Origin: JAVRLB01 sp049965455
Lineage (GTDB): Archaea > Thermoplasmatota > Thermoplasmata > Thermoplasmatales > ARK-15
Direction: 5' to 3'
Assembly (NCBI GenBank): GCA_049965455.1
Contig: JBMFWH010000001.1
Location: 1 to 64,000, forward strand
Length of the DNA: 64,000 nt
Every line of letters starts with the position of its first letter. The stretch's first letter is position 1. Below are positions 7,838 to 15,924 of this stretch, in pieces. The notes beneath the pieces are model-generated. The model saw only the letters and a list, made by a program, of their open reading frames with translations. It made no database searches and was not told the origin of the DNA. A program made the translations under genes and the position numbers.

Positions 7838-9283
7838 TTATATCAGTTCATCAATCTTAATGCTCTTTTTCACAACTTTTGCCAGATTGTCAATGCTCGC
7901 TTCAACGCTTTCAAACTTTATTTTTAAGGGTTTCAGGGACTTTTTTGCCCTGATCATGTTAATTAACATCTCTGTAAACTCCAGGTTTTCAAACAGCCCA
8001 TGAAAATATGTGCCTATCACGTTATTTTCATAAGACCCGTCAAATCTTGAAACATGCTTGTTATTTACCCTGTAAATCTTCGAAAAATGAGTTTTTGAGA
8101 TGGTAACACCATTATGTATTTCATATCCTTTTATCTTCAAGTTTTCAAATTCTGACGCAATTACGGTTCCGTATATCACGTTTGTATGTTTGACTTGGCG
8201 AAAAACAGTTTTTGAATCCAGTATCCCGATTCCTGCAACCTTTCCTTTTCTAGATTCTACATTGTCAATTATGTATTTGCCAAGCATCTGGTACCCGCCA
8301 CATATGCCCATTATCATCGTTTCATTATTTTTTTCGTCTTTCAAGACCTCTTCAAATCCCCGCTCTTTCAACCATGCCAGATCCAGAACCGTAAGCTTTG
8401 ATCCCGGTACAATGATCAGGTCCGAGCCACTCAAATGCTCTGGGGTATCTACGTATCTCAACCCCACATCATCAACATGCTCAAAAACATTGAAATCCGT
8501 GAAATTAGAGAGGTTCGGGATCTTGATGATAGATATTCTCAGAGATCCTTCTTTTTCGGGCCAGGATCGCAGAGAGTCTTCGTCAGGTATTGCGTGCGAG
8601 ATGTATGGTATGGTACCGAGCACAGGAATATGATATTTTTTTTCTAAAAACTCAAATCCGGGATAAAGCAAAGATTCATCACCCCTGAACTTGTTTATTA
8701 TGATTCCTATCATATTTTTTTTATCAATGAGCTCTAGCGTGCCGACAATGCTTGCAAATGCACCGCCACGGTCTATGTCTGCGACCAGCACGACCTTTGC
8801 ACCCACAGCATTTGCAAATTTCAGGTTTGCGATGTCATGCGCAAGGTTTATCTCGGCTGGAGATCCGGCACCTTCAATCACAATTAGTTCATGCTCATTC
8901 TGCAGCGTTTCGAACGATTTTAATGCGGTTCTGTAAACATCCTCTTTTTCCGTATTCATATAATTATTTGCTTTAATAGTCTTATAATGCTTGCCCAGAA
9001 GAACTACATGAGTCCTGTCATTTTCAGGTTTTAAGAGTATGGGGTTCATCAATACTGTCGGCTCTACCCTTGCGGCCAACGCTTGCAGGTACTGTGCATA
9101 AGCCATCTCTCCATCCTGCACTGCTATCGCGTTCAAAGACATGTTCTGAACCTTGAAAGGCGCAACGTCGATGCCAATATCTGAGAATATGCGACACATT
9201 GCAGTAACAAGCAACGATTTTCCAGCTCCCGACGCGGTTCCCAGAACCATGATAGGCGCGTATTTTTTCAAATTCTCAGCCAC
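7838..9283 (-). CDS. cbiP: Cobyric acid synthase (glutamine-hydrolysing amidase)
   Basis: This 481-residue enzyme amidates four side chains of adenosylcobyrinic acid a,c-diamide to give adenosylcobyric acid. The N-terminal ATP-binding domain has the P-loop-like 'GTASGAGKSLLVTAMCRI', 'APFKVQNMSLNA' and 'VLVADIDRGGAFASIVGTLEL'. The C-terminal glutaminase-like domain contains 'GICGGYQMLG' with the nucleophile Cys and 'GTYFHGLFEN' with the His. It starts with GTG at 9283, overlapping the cobD-like gene by 16 bases. In a salvage setting it may be partly redundant with CbiZ, which also yields cobyric acid. Confidence 0.93.
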   Translation of the reverse strand: MAENLKKYAPIMVLGTASGAGKSLLVTAMCRIFSDIGIDVAPFKVQNMSLNAIAVQDGEMAYAQYLQALAARVEPTVLMNPILLKPENDRTHVVLLGKHYKTIKANNYMNTEKEDVYRTALKSFETLQNEHELIVIEGAGSPAEINLAHDIANLKFANAVGAKVVLVADIDRGGAFASIVGTLELIDKKNMIGIIINKFRGDESLLYPGFEFLEKKYHIPVLGTIPYISHAIPDEDSLRSWPEKEGSLRISIIKIPNLSNFTDFNVFEHVDDVGLRYVDTPEHLSGSDLIIVPGSKLTVLDLAWLKERGFEEVLKDEKNNETMIMGICGGYQMLGKYIIDNVESRKGKVAGIGILDSKTVFRQVKHTNVIYGTVIASEFENLKIKGYEIHNGVTISKTHFSKIYRVNNKHVSRFDGSYENNVIGTYFHGLFENLEFTEMLINMIRAKKSLKPLKIKFESVEASIDNLAKVVKKSIKIDELI

Positions 9284-10242
9284 CTCGGTATCTTTGGCTC
9301 AAACTGTTCCAGTTCATCCAATAGCATGCTGTTTTCATTTTTTCTCTTTATTGAAAACCTGATACAGCAATCCAATCCGAATGAGCTGCAGTTTCTCACA
9401 AGCATGTTTTTCTTTTTTAATTTCTCAGTTACGCCAGCTGCATTCTTAACATCCGCAATAAAATAGTTTGCGTCTGTTTTTAGGTTTAAACGCGTTTCAA
9501 CTCTTTTTCGCTCTCTTTCAATTTTTGGAAGGGTGGTAGACAGGTACTCTGAATCCTCAACAATAGCCCTGACTACAGAGCATCCCAGCGCTCCGATGCT
9601 CCATGGCATCCTGAACATCCGTAGCTGCGATGCAATGCCAGGTTCTGTGATTGCATAGCCGGTTCTTATTCCTGCAATGTTATAGGACTTGGTAAAAGAT
9701 CGCAGGATGATCATGTTCTCACGGTACTCTTTAACCGGCTTTTCTACAAAGTCTATAAATGCCTCATCCACTATCACATAACTATTTTTCTTTGCGCTGT
9801 ATTCAGCCAGCTCTTTCAAGAACCGGTAATATTTGCCGGTCGGATTGTTGGGATTGGAAAAATAGAGAACCTCATTATGTAGTTTCAAGTCTTCAAGTTC
9901 AGGATCTGGATTTGTTACATACCGTATTTTCATATCAAACAATTTTGCAATGCGGGCATACTCTCCGTACGTGCTTTTTAACATTACTGCAGTTTTGCCC
10001 TTGAACAAATATGAGGCCATATTCAACAGCTCTGTCACACCTGCACCTATGACCACCTCTCCACCTATCTCAAATCTTTTTTTGATCTGTTTTTCCAGAG
10101 TGCTCTCACAGTATGGATACCTATCGAAGCTTGCTGATTTTATGGCGTTTTTTAAAAATTTAGGAGCATACGGATTGCTTGAATATGAAAAATCCAGGTA
10201 TTTGTCCTCGCCTTCTCTAGCTCCACCATGATATACTTCCAT
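9268..10242 (-). CDS. cobD: L-threonine-O-3-phosphate decarboxylase-like PLP enzyme (CobD type)
   Basis: A 324-residue fold-type I PLP enzyme of the HisC/CobD family: 'LDFSYSSNPYAP' near the N-terminus, 'FSNPNNPTGKYY', 'VIVDEAFIDF', and the PLP lysine in 'RSFTKSYNIAGIRTGYA'. CobD makes (R)-1-amino-2-propanol phosphate for the cobamide nucleotide loop. The location between cbiB and cbiP, overlapping both (26 and 16 bases), supports CobD over histidinol-phosphate aminotransferase, which is the main alternative. It is slightly shorter than bacterial CobD. Confidence 0.85.
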   Translation of the reverse strand: MEVYHGGAREGEDKYLDFSYSSNPYAPKFLKNAIKSASFDRYPYCESTLEKQIKKRFEIGGEVVIGAGVTELLNMASYLFKGKTAVMLKSTYGEYARIAKLFDMKIRYVTNPDPELEDLKLHNEVLYFSNPNNPTGKYYRFLKELAEYSAKKNSYVIVDEAFIDFVEKPVKEYRENMIILRSFTKSYNIAGIRTGYAITEPGIASQLRMFRMPWSIGALGCSVVRAIVEDSEYLSTTLPKIERERKRVETRLNLKTDANYFIADVKNAAGVTEKLKKKNMLVRNCSSFGLDCCIRFSIKRKNENSMLLDELEQFEPKIPRWLRI

Positions 10243-11110
10243 TTATTATCACCAATATAATAAGTACTATAAAAACAAAGAGGTATGAGAAAAACGCAAT
10301 GTATCCAATCGCTTTTTTTATATCATTCATATCAGGATACTTGGCGCCCGGGATCTTATAGTATCCTGGTTTTTCTAGAGTGAGATTTAACAGTGCTGCA
10401 AATCCGGCAATAGAGTACATACCGTTTATCTTCAGTTTCTTGTACGCTCTGTAATTATCCAGCACCCGTCTTTTTGAATACAGTACCAAAAACGCGCCGA
10501 GTATGCGGGCGGGTACGAAGTTCAGCACATCGTCCGCACGCGCTGCAAACTTGCCGAAATACTCATATTTTTCAGACCTGTACCCGATCATGGCATCGGC
10601 AGTGTTTATGATCCTGTATATTACTGCTCCGAATATGCCAAATAGCAAAAAATAGAACATTGGCCCAATCACTGAATCTACAATGTTTTCTGCGCCAGAC
10701 TCTATCGCTGCAGAATAAAGGTGCTCATTATCCAAGCTATTTACGTCGCGAGATACGATCATGGAAACATTGTGCCGGAGCGTTTCAATGTTGTCAGTAC
10801 TGCATTTTCTAACGTGCCGGATCAGCGCCCCGATCGAAAAAGTGCTTTTTAAAACATAGATGTATATTATGAACCGGATCCAGTAATTCGGTATCTTTGT
10901 GATAAGGTACAAAAACAACGAGGCAAGCAGTATGGTCACAATGATCAATACAGTTCCATCTGCAAATTCTCTCATGTGACCACGCTTTTTTCTTCTCTTA
11001 TCAAAGAAATTTATGAACTTTCCGATCCATGCTACCGGATGGATGATGTTCGGGTACTCTATGATTAAATCTACTAATACTGCAATAACAAAAATCAGAT
11101 ACCAGATCAT
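10217..11110 (-). CDS. cbiB: Adenosylcobinamide-phosphate synthase
   Basis: A 297-residue membrane protein that joins aminopropanol (phosphate) to adenosylcobyric acid. Family segments are clear: 'YPNIIHPVAWIGKFI' at the start, 'SRDVNSLDNEHLYSAAIESGAENIVDSVIGPMFYF' and 'INTADAMIGYRSEKYEYFGKFAARADDVLNFVPARI'. Several hydrophobic spans are present. Its start overlaps the stop of cobY by 4 bases. Confidence 0.93.
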   Translation of the reverse strand: MIWYLIFVIAVLVDLIIEYPNIIHPVAWIGKFINFFDKRRKKRGHMREFADGTVLIIVTILLASLFLYLITKIPNYWIRFIIYIYVLKSTFSIGALIRHVRKCSTDNIETLRHNVSMIVSRDVNSLDNEHLYSAAIESGAENIVDSVIGPMFYFLLFGIFGAVIYRIINTADAMIGYRSEKYEYFGKFAARADDVLNFVPARILGAFLVLYSKRRVLDNYRAYKKLKINGMYSIAGFAALLNLTLEKPGYYKIPGAKYPDMNDIKKAIGYIAFFSYLFVFIVLIILVIINGSISWWS

Positions 11111-11631
11111 TTTTCCCTGCTCCTTTCTGCCATGATACTATCTGCCCTTTCCAGATCCTCACGAGTATTTATGTTCAATGCCAATAACGGGTCTTTGAAA
11201 TAATAGGGCTCATCGTCAATGTTTCCAGGCACCACGATGTTCAAGCCTACGTAATTGATCTTGTTATCAACTATTACGACGCTAGCCATGCTGTTTCTGG
11301 TATAATGGTCTATCAGCTCATCTATATGGGTAGACTTGACAAACATGCTGTCTCCGCTTAATGTGAGAAACGGTACCTTGAATCTTGAGATCAAGAGCGC
11401 AATGTCCTCGCAGTAACCGTTGCCTTGCGTGTCAAGCAACCGCTCACGGTTTCCAAGATACCGGGCTGTTAACGACGCGTTCGGTGAGATGGCAATATAA
11501 TACTCTGAAACTTTAGAGTTTTGCATGGCTTCGATAGCATACTCTATTACCACCTTTCCATGAACTTTCAATACCAGTTTTTCAGAGCCCATCCGGCTGC
11601 TCTTTCCACCCGCCATTATAATACCAAGCAT
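11107..11631 (-). CDS. cobY: Adenosylcobinamide-phosphate guanylyltransferase (archaeal type)
   Basis: A 174-residue nucleotidyltransferase beginning with 'MLGIIMAGGKSSRMGSEKLVLKVHG', the GTP-binding loop of the MobA-like fold, with 'FLTLSGDSMFV' as the metal-binding Asp segment. Length and context (between cobS and cbiB) identify the archaeal, CobU-replacing CobY, which activates cobinamide phosphate with GMP. It overlaps cobS by 16 bases. Confidence 0.9.
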   Translation of the reverse strand: MLGIIMAGGKSSRMGSEKLVLKVHGKVVIEYAIEAMQNSKVSEYYIAISPNASLTARYLGNRERLLDTQGNGYCEDIALLISRFKVPFLTLSGDSMFVKSTHIDELIDHYTRNSMASVVIVDNKINYVGLNIVVPGNIDDEPYYFKDPLLALNINTREDLERADSIMAERSREK

Positions 11632-12326
11632 AATATCACCATCGTCACAGCCCTTGCAATCTCATTCATTGCACCCAGCCCGTCCCCGTTCAAAAACCCG
11701 AAATTCTTTAGTGAGATCCTTAATATTGCGTATGAGACAATAAAGCCTGTGAAAATGAATAAATAATAAAGCTTCAGGATGGGGACAAACAAAACTGATA
11801 ATAGCATTGCAATTATGAATATATTAATGTTAAAATGCTCCATAAACTGTCTTGCCAATCCTGATTCCGGCGCTTTTTTTGATAGCAATCCTCCAAGCAT
11901 CGAAAACTTGGCAGACAGCTCAGCTACTAAAAAAAAGGCAACGATGTTGAATATCGAATAGTTCAGAACATCAATAGCTATAAACTCTGCCAAAAGCACG
12001 AATATGATCATGACCACGCCTGCAGTTCCCGTGTTCACATCTTTCAAGGCCTTGATCTTGCTCTCTACTGATCCTTTTTTCATCACACCATCCGCAAAAT
12101 CAGAGAGTCCGTCAAGATGAAGTATTCCAGTCATCAGGTATAGAGAAATCAAAGAAAATAATACTGTGAGGAAATGAGGCAGAAAATGCTCTGACACTAT
12201 ATATACTATTATCGGCACCAGAGAGATCAAGAACGCTAAAAACGAGATAAAATAGAGTTGTCCAGTAGCTCGACTCAGCTCTCCTTTTACCGGTACTCTG
12301 GTAAAAAATCCAAATAGATCCAGCAT
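11616..12326 (-). CDS. cobS: Adenosylcobinamide-GDP ribazoletransferase
   Basis: A 236-residue integral membrane enzyme that attaches the alpha-ribazole nucleotide. The metal-binding motif 'HLDGLSDFADGVM' (D-x3-D type) and the family start 'FGFFTRVPVKG' are present, as is the late 'LNGDGLGAMNEIARAV'. It is the first gene of the minus-strand cobamide operon; 46 bases separate it from the divergent cobT, so both promoters must sit in that gap. No cobalamin riboswitch is visible there. Confidence 0.93.
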   Translation of the reverse strand: MLDLFGFFTRVPVKGELSRATGQLYFISFLAFLISLVPIIVYIVSEHFLPHFLTVLFSLISLYLMTGILHLDGLSDFADGVMKKGSVESKIKALKDVNTGTAGVVMIIFVLLAEFIAIDVLNYSIFNIVAFFLVAELSAKFSMLGGLLSKKAPESGLARQFMEHFNINIFIIAMLLSVLFVPILKLYYLFIFTGFIVSYAILRISLKNFGFLNGDGLGAMNEIARAVTMVILCLVL

Positions 12327-12372
12327 TGCAAAAACTTAAAATACACTTTACATATATCAACTTTGCTTAAAT

Positions 12373-13332
12373 ATGTTATTCTTGCTCGTCATATCCAATA
12401 CCAATGTTGCGGAGATACCAGGTATCACAGTTGCGGGCGAAAATCCGGAGATCGTGAAATATACGCCTCCCGCAGATGCAGAGTACCTTTTTTATGAGCG
12501 ACCTTTATGCATAGATACAGTACCTGTAACCCCTGCCGGACACCCAACGCCTGGCATAATTACCAAGGCTGTAAGAGAACTCGTGAACATGCCCGTGATG
12601 GTTGTAAGGGCCGGCTCTATAATAGCTCCGAACCTGCCGTATATCCATATTACTGACCGGCATGGAGAAAACATTGTGAACGAAACTGCCATAAAAGATA
12701 TTGAGGTAATAATGAACAATGCCAGAATACTGGCAAGGCAGGTTCACCAGAGCGAGATCATGATAGCAGAGAGCATACCGGGTGGCACCACTACTGCACA
12801 GGCGGTATTGACTGCGCTGGGATACGATGCGCAGGTTTCTTCGGCAGACATTGAAAATCCGATAAGTCTGAAAAAAGAGGTTGTAGAGAAAGCAATGTCC
12901 AGAATAAAGTTTCCAGTAACATGGAAAACTGTACTGAAAGAGCTTGGAGATCCCATGATGGCGTTTATCAACGGCTTTGTTCCTGAATTTGAAGGTGCTG
13001 TATACCTAGCCGGAGGAACCCAGATGCTTGCAGTGGCAGCATTGTTGAAAGAGCAGGGCATAAAAGTGAAAAAGATCGCAACTACCCGATACATCACAGA
13101 AGACAGGCTTTCATCATTTAAAAAAACTGCAGCTGAGATCGGAGCAGAGTATTATTCAGCACCATTAAATTTTTCTGGATCTAAGTATAAAGGATTGAGA
13201 GACTATGAATCTGGAATGGTGAAAGAAGGTGTGGGCGCGGGAGGCGCAGTATATCTTGCCGAAAAGAACGGGATAGGCGTCAGCAAGATAACTGAAAGAG
13301 TAGAGAAGCTTTATTCTAAGTTTCTCAGATAA
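12373..13332 (+). CDS. cobT: CobT-like nicotinate-nucleotide phosphoribosyltransferase (archaeal)
   Basis: A 319-residue protein of the archaeal CobT family, which makes the alpha-ribazole 5'-phosphate for the lower ligand. The segments 'ISNTNVAEIPGITVAGENPEIVKYTPPADAEYL', 'PAGHPTPGIITKA', 'VVRAGSIIAPNLPYIH', 'ESIPGGTTTAQAVLTALGYDA' and 'GVGAGGAVYLA' are characteristic. It is divergent from cobS with a 46-base shared promoter region. No benzimidazole-synthesis gene lies nearby, so the lower base is unknown. Its end overlaps the convergent nnr gene by 8 bases. Confidence 0.88.
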   Translation: MLFLLVISNTNVAEIPGITVAGENPEIVKYTPPADAEYLFYERPLCIDTVPVTPAGHPTPGIITKAVRELVNMPVMVVRAGSIIAPNLPYIHITDRHGENIVNETAIKDIEVIMNNARILARQVHQSEIMIAESIPGGTTTAQAVLTALGYDAQVSSADIENPISLKKEVVEKAMSRIKFPVTWKTVLKELGDPMMAFINGFVPEFEGAVYLAGGTQMLAVAALLKEQGIKVKKIATTRYITEDRLSSFKKTAAEIGAEYYSAPLNFSGSKYKGLRDYESGMVKEGVGAGGAVYLAEKNGIGVSKITERVEKLYSKFLR

Positions 13333-14887
13333 CCTCAAACCCGTACATCTTTTTGAGCTCTTCAAACCTGGTTCTTATCGTTAAAAGCGCTTCTGGCAGA
13401 TGCTCTAATATGTCTCTAGCGACCATGCCGTCCTCCCCTTTATCCTTGGCAGCCAGGTTCCCGGCCAGGCCATGCGCAAACACGCCCATTCTCACAGCAT
13501 TTTCAGTGTTGAGCCCCAACCCATGCATGGCGGCGATAGTGCCCGTAAGCACATCTCCGCTGCCCGCAGTGGCCATGCCCACATTGCCGGTCATGTTTAT
13601 GTACACTTTTCCGGCGGGTGTGCCGATCTGAGTATGAGCGCCCTTTAAAACGAGATAAACATGATTGGCTTGCGCAAAAGACCTGACAAATTCGATCGAG
13701 TCTTCAAGAATGGCGTTTATATCCTTTTTTGCAAGCCTGCTCATCTCTCCGAGATGGGGAGTCAGGATGGTGTCTGCAGTTCTGGATGTTAATATTTCCG
13801 GATGATCTGCAATAGCGCTCAATCCATCGCCATCGATCAATATCGGCTTTTTTATTTCTGACGCCAGCTCTGCAATAAGAGTCTGCGTCTCAGCATTCAA
13901 AGATAATCCTGGCCCCAAAACCACAAAATCCGAGAGTTCTGCAAGGTTTAATATCCCTGTTTTCTCGCTGTAATGCACAGATCCGTCATATGTTTCGGAT
14001 ACAGGATAAAACACGATCTCTCTCGCGTCTGAAACAGACTGTATGAGCGATTCTGGTATGACCAGCCTCGCGTACCCTCCGCCAGCCTTTAAGAACGATA
14101 ATGCTGAAAAATAGGGCGCGCCATAATAGTTTTTCGAGCCTGCAACAACAAGCACGTTTCCAAACATGTTTTTGTACCCTGCCTTACCTCGTGCAGGAAT
14201 GAAAACAGGATCATTGATCTCTGTAAGCAAAGACTCTGATTCATAAAGGGCTGGGGGAAACGATATGCGCGATACCATGATCTTGCCGCAATATTCAAAG
14301 CCGGGATAGAGTACAATGCCGGATTTCAGGGTTCCGAAAGTGACCGTGTAATCTGCCTTTACTGCAATGCCCATTATTTTTCCTGAATCGCCATTTATGC
14401 CGGACGGGATGTCAATGCTAAATACCGGTTTTTTGCTGTTGTTGATAATCGAAATGGCATCTGCATATTTTCCTTCTACGTTCTTATATAACCCTGTGCC
14501 GAATATTGCGTCTACGATTGCATCACAGTTTTTTACATACTCTTCAGCGCTATTCTTTTCGAATTTTTCTATTTTTGTAATCTTCTTTATTATCTCAAAG
14601 TTCAACTTTGCAGAGCCCTGATACTTGTCAGGGCTTTCAAGAATGAATACCTTAACTTCTGCACCGTTAGAGATCAGCTTTCTGGAACTTACAAGACCGT
14701 CTCCGCCGTTGTTTCCAGGCCCTGCAAACACTGCAAACTTCTTTTTTAATACATTCGAGAATGTGTTCAAAATACAAAAATAAACAGCATTGCCTGCATT
14801 TTCCATCAGGATCTGGTCTGCAATGCCGAACTTGCTTATGGCTGCATGATCCATATCGCGCATCTGTTGAGTCTTACAAATTTTCAT
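13325..14887 (-). CDS. nnr: Bifunctional NAD(P)H-hydrate repair enzyme (epimerase + dehydratase)
   Basis: The 520-residue protein fuses the YjeF_N epimerase domain (first ~215 residues: 'MENAGNAV', 'VFAGPGNNGGDGLVSSRKL', 'DAIFGTGL', 'SIDIPSGINGDSG') to the ADP-dependent dehydratase domain (ribokinase-like: 'VVAGSKNYYGAPYFSALSFLKAGGGYAR', 'VLGPGL', 'TPHLGEMSRL', 'TAGSGDVLTGTIAAM'). It repairs hydrated NAD(P)H, as in most archaea. The frame opens at a GTG (14902), but the ATG at 14887 gives the family-standard MKICKTQQMRDMD start. A truncated mobile element lies just upstream of its promoter region. Confidence 0.93.
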   Translation of the reverse strand: MKICKTQQMRDMDHAAISKFGIADQILMENAGNAVYFCILNTFSNVLKKKFAVFAGPGNNGGDGLVSSRKLISNGAEVKVFILESPDKYQGSAKLNFEIIKKITKIEKFEKNSAEEYVKNCDAIVDAIFGTGLYKNVEGKYADAISIINNSKKPVFSIDIPSGINGDSGKIMGIAVKADYTVTFGTLKSGIVLYPGFEYCGKIMVSRISFPPALYESESLLTEINDPVFIPARGKAGYKNMFGNVLVVAGSKNYYGAPYFSALSFLKAGGGYARLVIPESLIQSVSDAREIVFYPVSETYDGSVHYSEKTGILNLAELSDFVVLGPGLSLNAETQTLIAELASEIKKPILIDGDGLSAIADHPEILTSRTADTILTPHLGEMSRLAKKDINAILEDSIEFVRSFAQANHVYLVLKGAHTQIGTPAGKVYINMTGNVGMATAGSGDVLTGTIAAMHGLGLNTENAVRMGVFAHGLAGNLAAKDKGEDGMVARDILEHLPEALLTIRTRFEELKKMYGFEVI

Positions 14888-14945
14888 AGCTTCATCACGC
14901 ACAATTAAAATAATTGTTACCCGTATTTATCGTTTTCTGTAAAAT

Positions 14946-15113
14946 CTATGCCAGAAATAAACCGTTAGACCACCTTTATATACTCATAAGTAAAAAGTAT
15001 CGGAAAATGGCTGATTTCTAAAATATTAAAAGTGTAGGGGGTACGTACTTTTTAAAGAAAATCTATCACAAATGCCTTGTAATACATAATAAACTTGGAA
15101 GAAAATAGCAATA
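14946..15113 (+). mobile_element. Truncated copy of the 194-bp MITE-like element
   Basis: These 168 bases align without gaps to 25516-25683, with about 20 mismatches. The left terminal repeat (CTATGCCAGAAATAAACCG) is intact, but homology stops at 15113 and the right terminal repeat is missing, so this copy is broken at its right side where another inverted-repeat segment begins. It lies about 45 bases beyond the first codons of nnr, and the better copy lies the same distance from the ECF S-component gene, which seems to be coincidence. Confidence 0.75.
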
Positions 15114-15272
15114 GGTCACGATTCTGAAGTTAATGGTTCATAAAAATGAGTATTATGCGTAATTTTTACCGTATTTAAAGGATAGATAATATATTTTATT
15201 TTGTAATAATAAATTAAAAATATATTGTATTAAAGGCACTTTCTTTTAGATTGCCACTTCATAATCGTGACC
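15114..15272. repeat. Segment bounded by a 17-bp inverted repeat
   Basis: GGTCACGATTCTGAAGT at 15114-15130 is the reverse complement, with one mismatch, of 15256-15272. The 159-base segment starts exactly where the truncated element ends. No target duplication is visible outside it, so it may be a remnant of a different short element or a pair of regulator sites. Confidence 0.5.
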
Positions 15273-15289
15273 AGTTACTGCGAATAAAA
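15256..15289 (+). promoter_or_regulatory. 34-base upstream motif shared with the mtnA gene
   Basis: Bases 15256-15289 match 45877-45910 at 30 of 34 positions (core ACTTCATAATCGTGAC). In both places a TATA-like stretch follows at once and a gene starts 50-95 bases downstream, so it may be an activator site or a fragment of a shared repeat. Confidence 0.45.
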
Positions 15290-15320
15290 AAAATATATAT
15301 ATGTTTGAGCATTACCAATT

Positions 15321-15359
15321 AACTTGACTTTCCATATTAAAATAGGAAAAGTCAAAGTT
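15321..15359 (+). promoter_or_regulatory. Leader hairpin or operator ahead of the secreted-protein cassette
   Basis: AACTTGACTTTCC (15321-15333) and GGAAAAGTCAAAGTT (15345-15359) form an imperfect inverted repeat around an 11-base AT loop. It sits between the TATA-like run and the Shine-Dalgarno sequence GGAGAGGG (15371-15378), so it could be an operator or an RNA stem in the leader. Confidence 0.45.
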
Positions 15360-15383
15360 AAAATGGAGATGGAGAGGGAAAAT

Positions 15384-15914
15384 ATGGATGAAACCAAAAA
15401 AAAGAAAAACAGCCACGTAAAACACATTAGATCGGCTAGAAAAGGTCTGATCGGAGCTTTTGCGGTATTAACAACCTTTGTCTTGGCTTTGATTTTATTA
15501 AGTACCAATGTTAATGTATCTAATCTATCTCCGCAAACAATATCTCCTACATGGACCGGCTATGCATCTTCTGGACTTTATATAGTTCATTATACAAACG
15601 GCTTGGGCATCACAGTAGTACAATCAGAATTTGAAGCTAATTGGACATACTATGGAGAAAACGGTACATATATGCAGGGATATGCACCATACTGGCACGC
15701 AAATGCGCCACTTTGGGGTTCCTCGGTAAAATTAGAATCACCACAATGGGCACAGATTGCTCCAGGAAATGAGACAGCGTATGGTGATGGTTACTATATT
15801 GCCGGAATGGGTTGGTTTTCGATAACACAAGGATTTTACAGTGCATATAATATCCCACCTAATTCCTATGGTACTGGAACATTCTCTTGGGGATGTGGAA
15901 CTGTAAATTACTAA
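15384..15914 (+). CDS. Small secreted or membrane-anchored Trp/Tyr-rich protein, function unknown
   Basis: A 176-residue protein: a Lys-rich cytoplasmic start (residues 1-20), one hydrophobic segment (about 23-40, GAFAVLTTFVLALILLS) that could be a signal peptide or anchor, and an outer part of about 130 residues rich in Trp, Tyr, Gly and Asn, with several N-glycosylation sequons and a single Cys in the tail 'FSWGCGTVNY'. I do not recognise the family. The ATG at 15384 follows a strong Shine-Dalgarno (GGAGAGGG) by 5 bases; open frame back to a TTG at 15324 is less likely. It heads a four-gene cassette with a membrane protein and an ABC exporter, the layout of bacteriocin or secreted-peptide loci. 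The spaced pattern W-x-Y-Y-G ... Y-W-H ... W-G-S-S-V faintly recalls lactococcin 972-type peptides, but this is only a resemblance. Confidence 0.7.
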   Translation: MDETKKKKNSHVKHIRSARKGLIGAFAVLTTFVLALILLSTNVNVSNLSPQTISPTWTGYASSGLYIVHYTNGLGITVVQSEFEANWTYYGENGTYMQGYAPYWHANAPLWGSSVKLESPQWAQIAPGNETAYGDGYYIAGMGWFSITQGFYSAYNIPPNSYGTGTFSWGCGTVNY

Positions 15915-15924
15915 AGTGGTGAAA

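Larger units (their letters stand above)
14888..15383. other. Gene-free stretch with decayed mobile DNA and the cassette promoter
   Basis: About 500 bases hold no credible gene. From left to right they contain the nnr promoter region (minus strand), a truncated copy of the 194-bp element (14946-15113), an inverted-repeat segment (15114-15272), a TATA-like run (around 15288-15298) and a leader hairpin (15321-15359) ahead of the secreted-protein gene. The stretch between 15131 and 15255 is very AT-rich and shows nothing else I can name. Confidence 0.6.

Noticed and set aside
8100..8633. Open frame of 177 codons on the plus strand
   Set aside because: It is antisense to cbiP, which has full motifs; the peptide has no domain and a biased Ser/Pro composition typical of shadow frames.
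12327..12372. Cobalamin riboswitch between cobS and cobT
   Set aside because: The gap is only 46 bases and holds two promoters; there is no room for, or sign of, a B12 aptamer.
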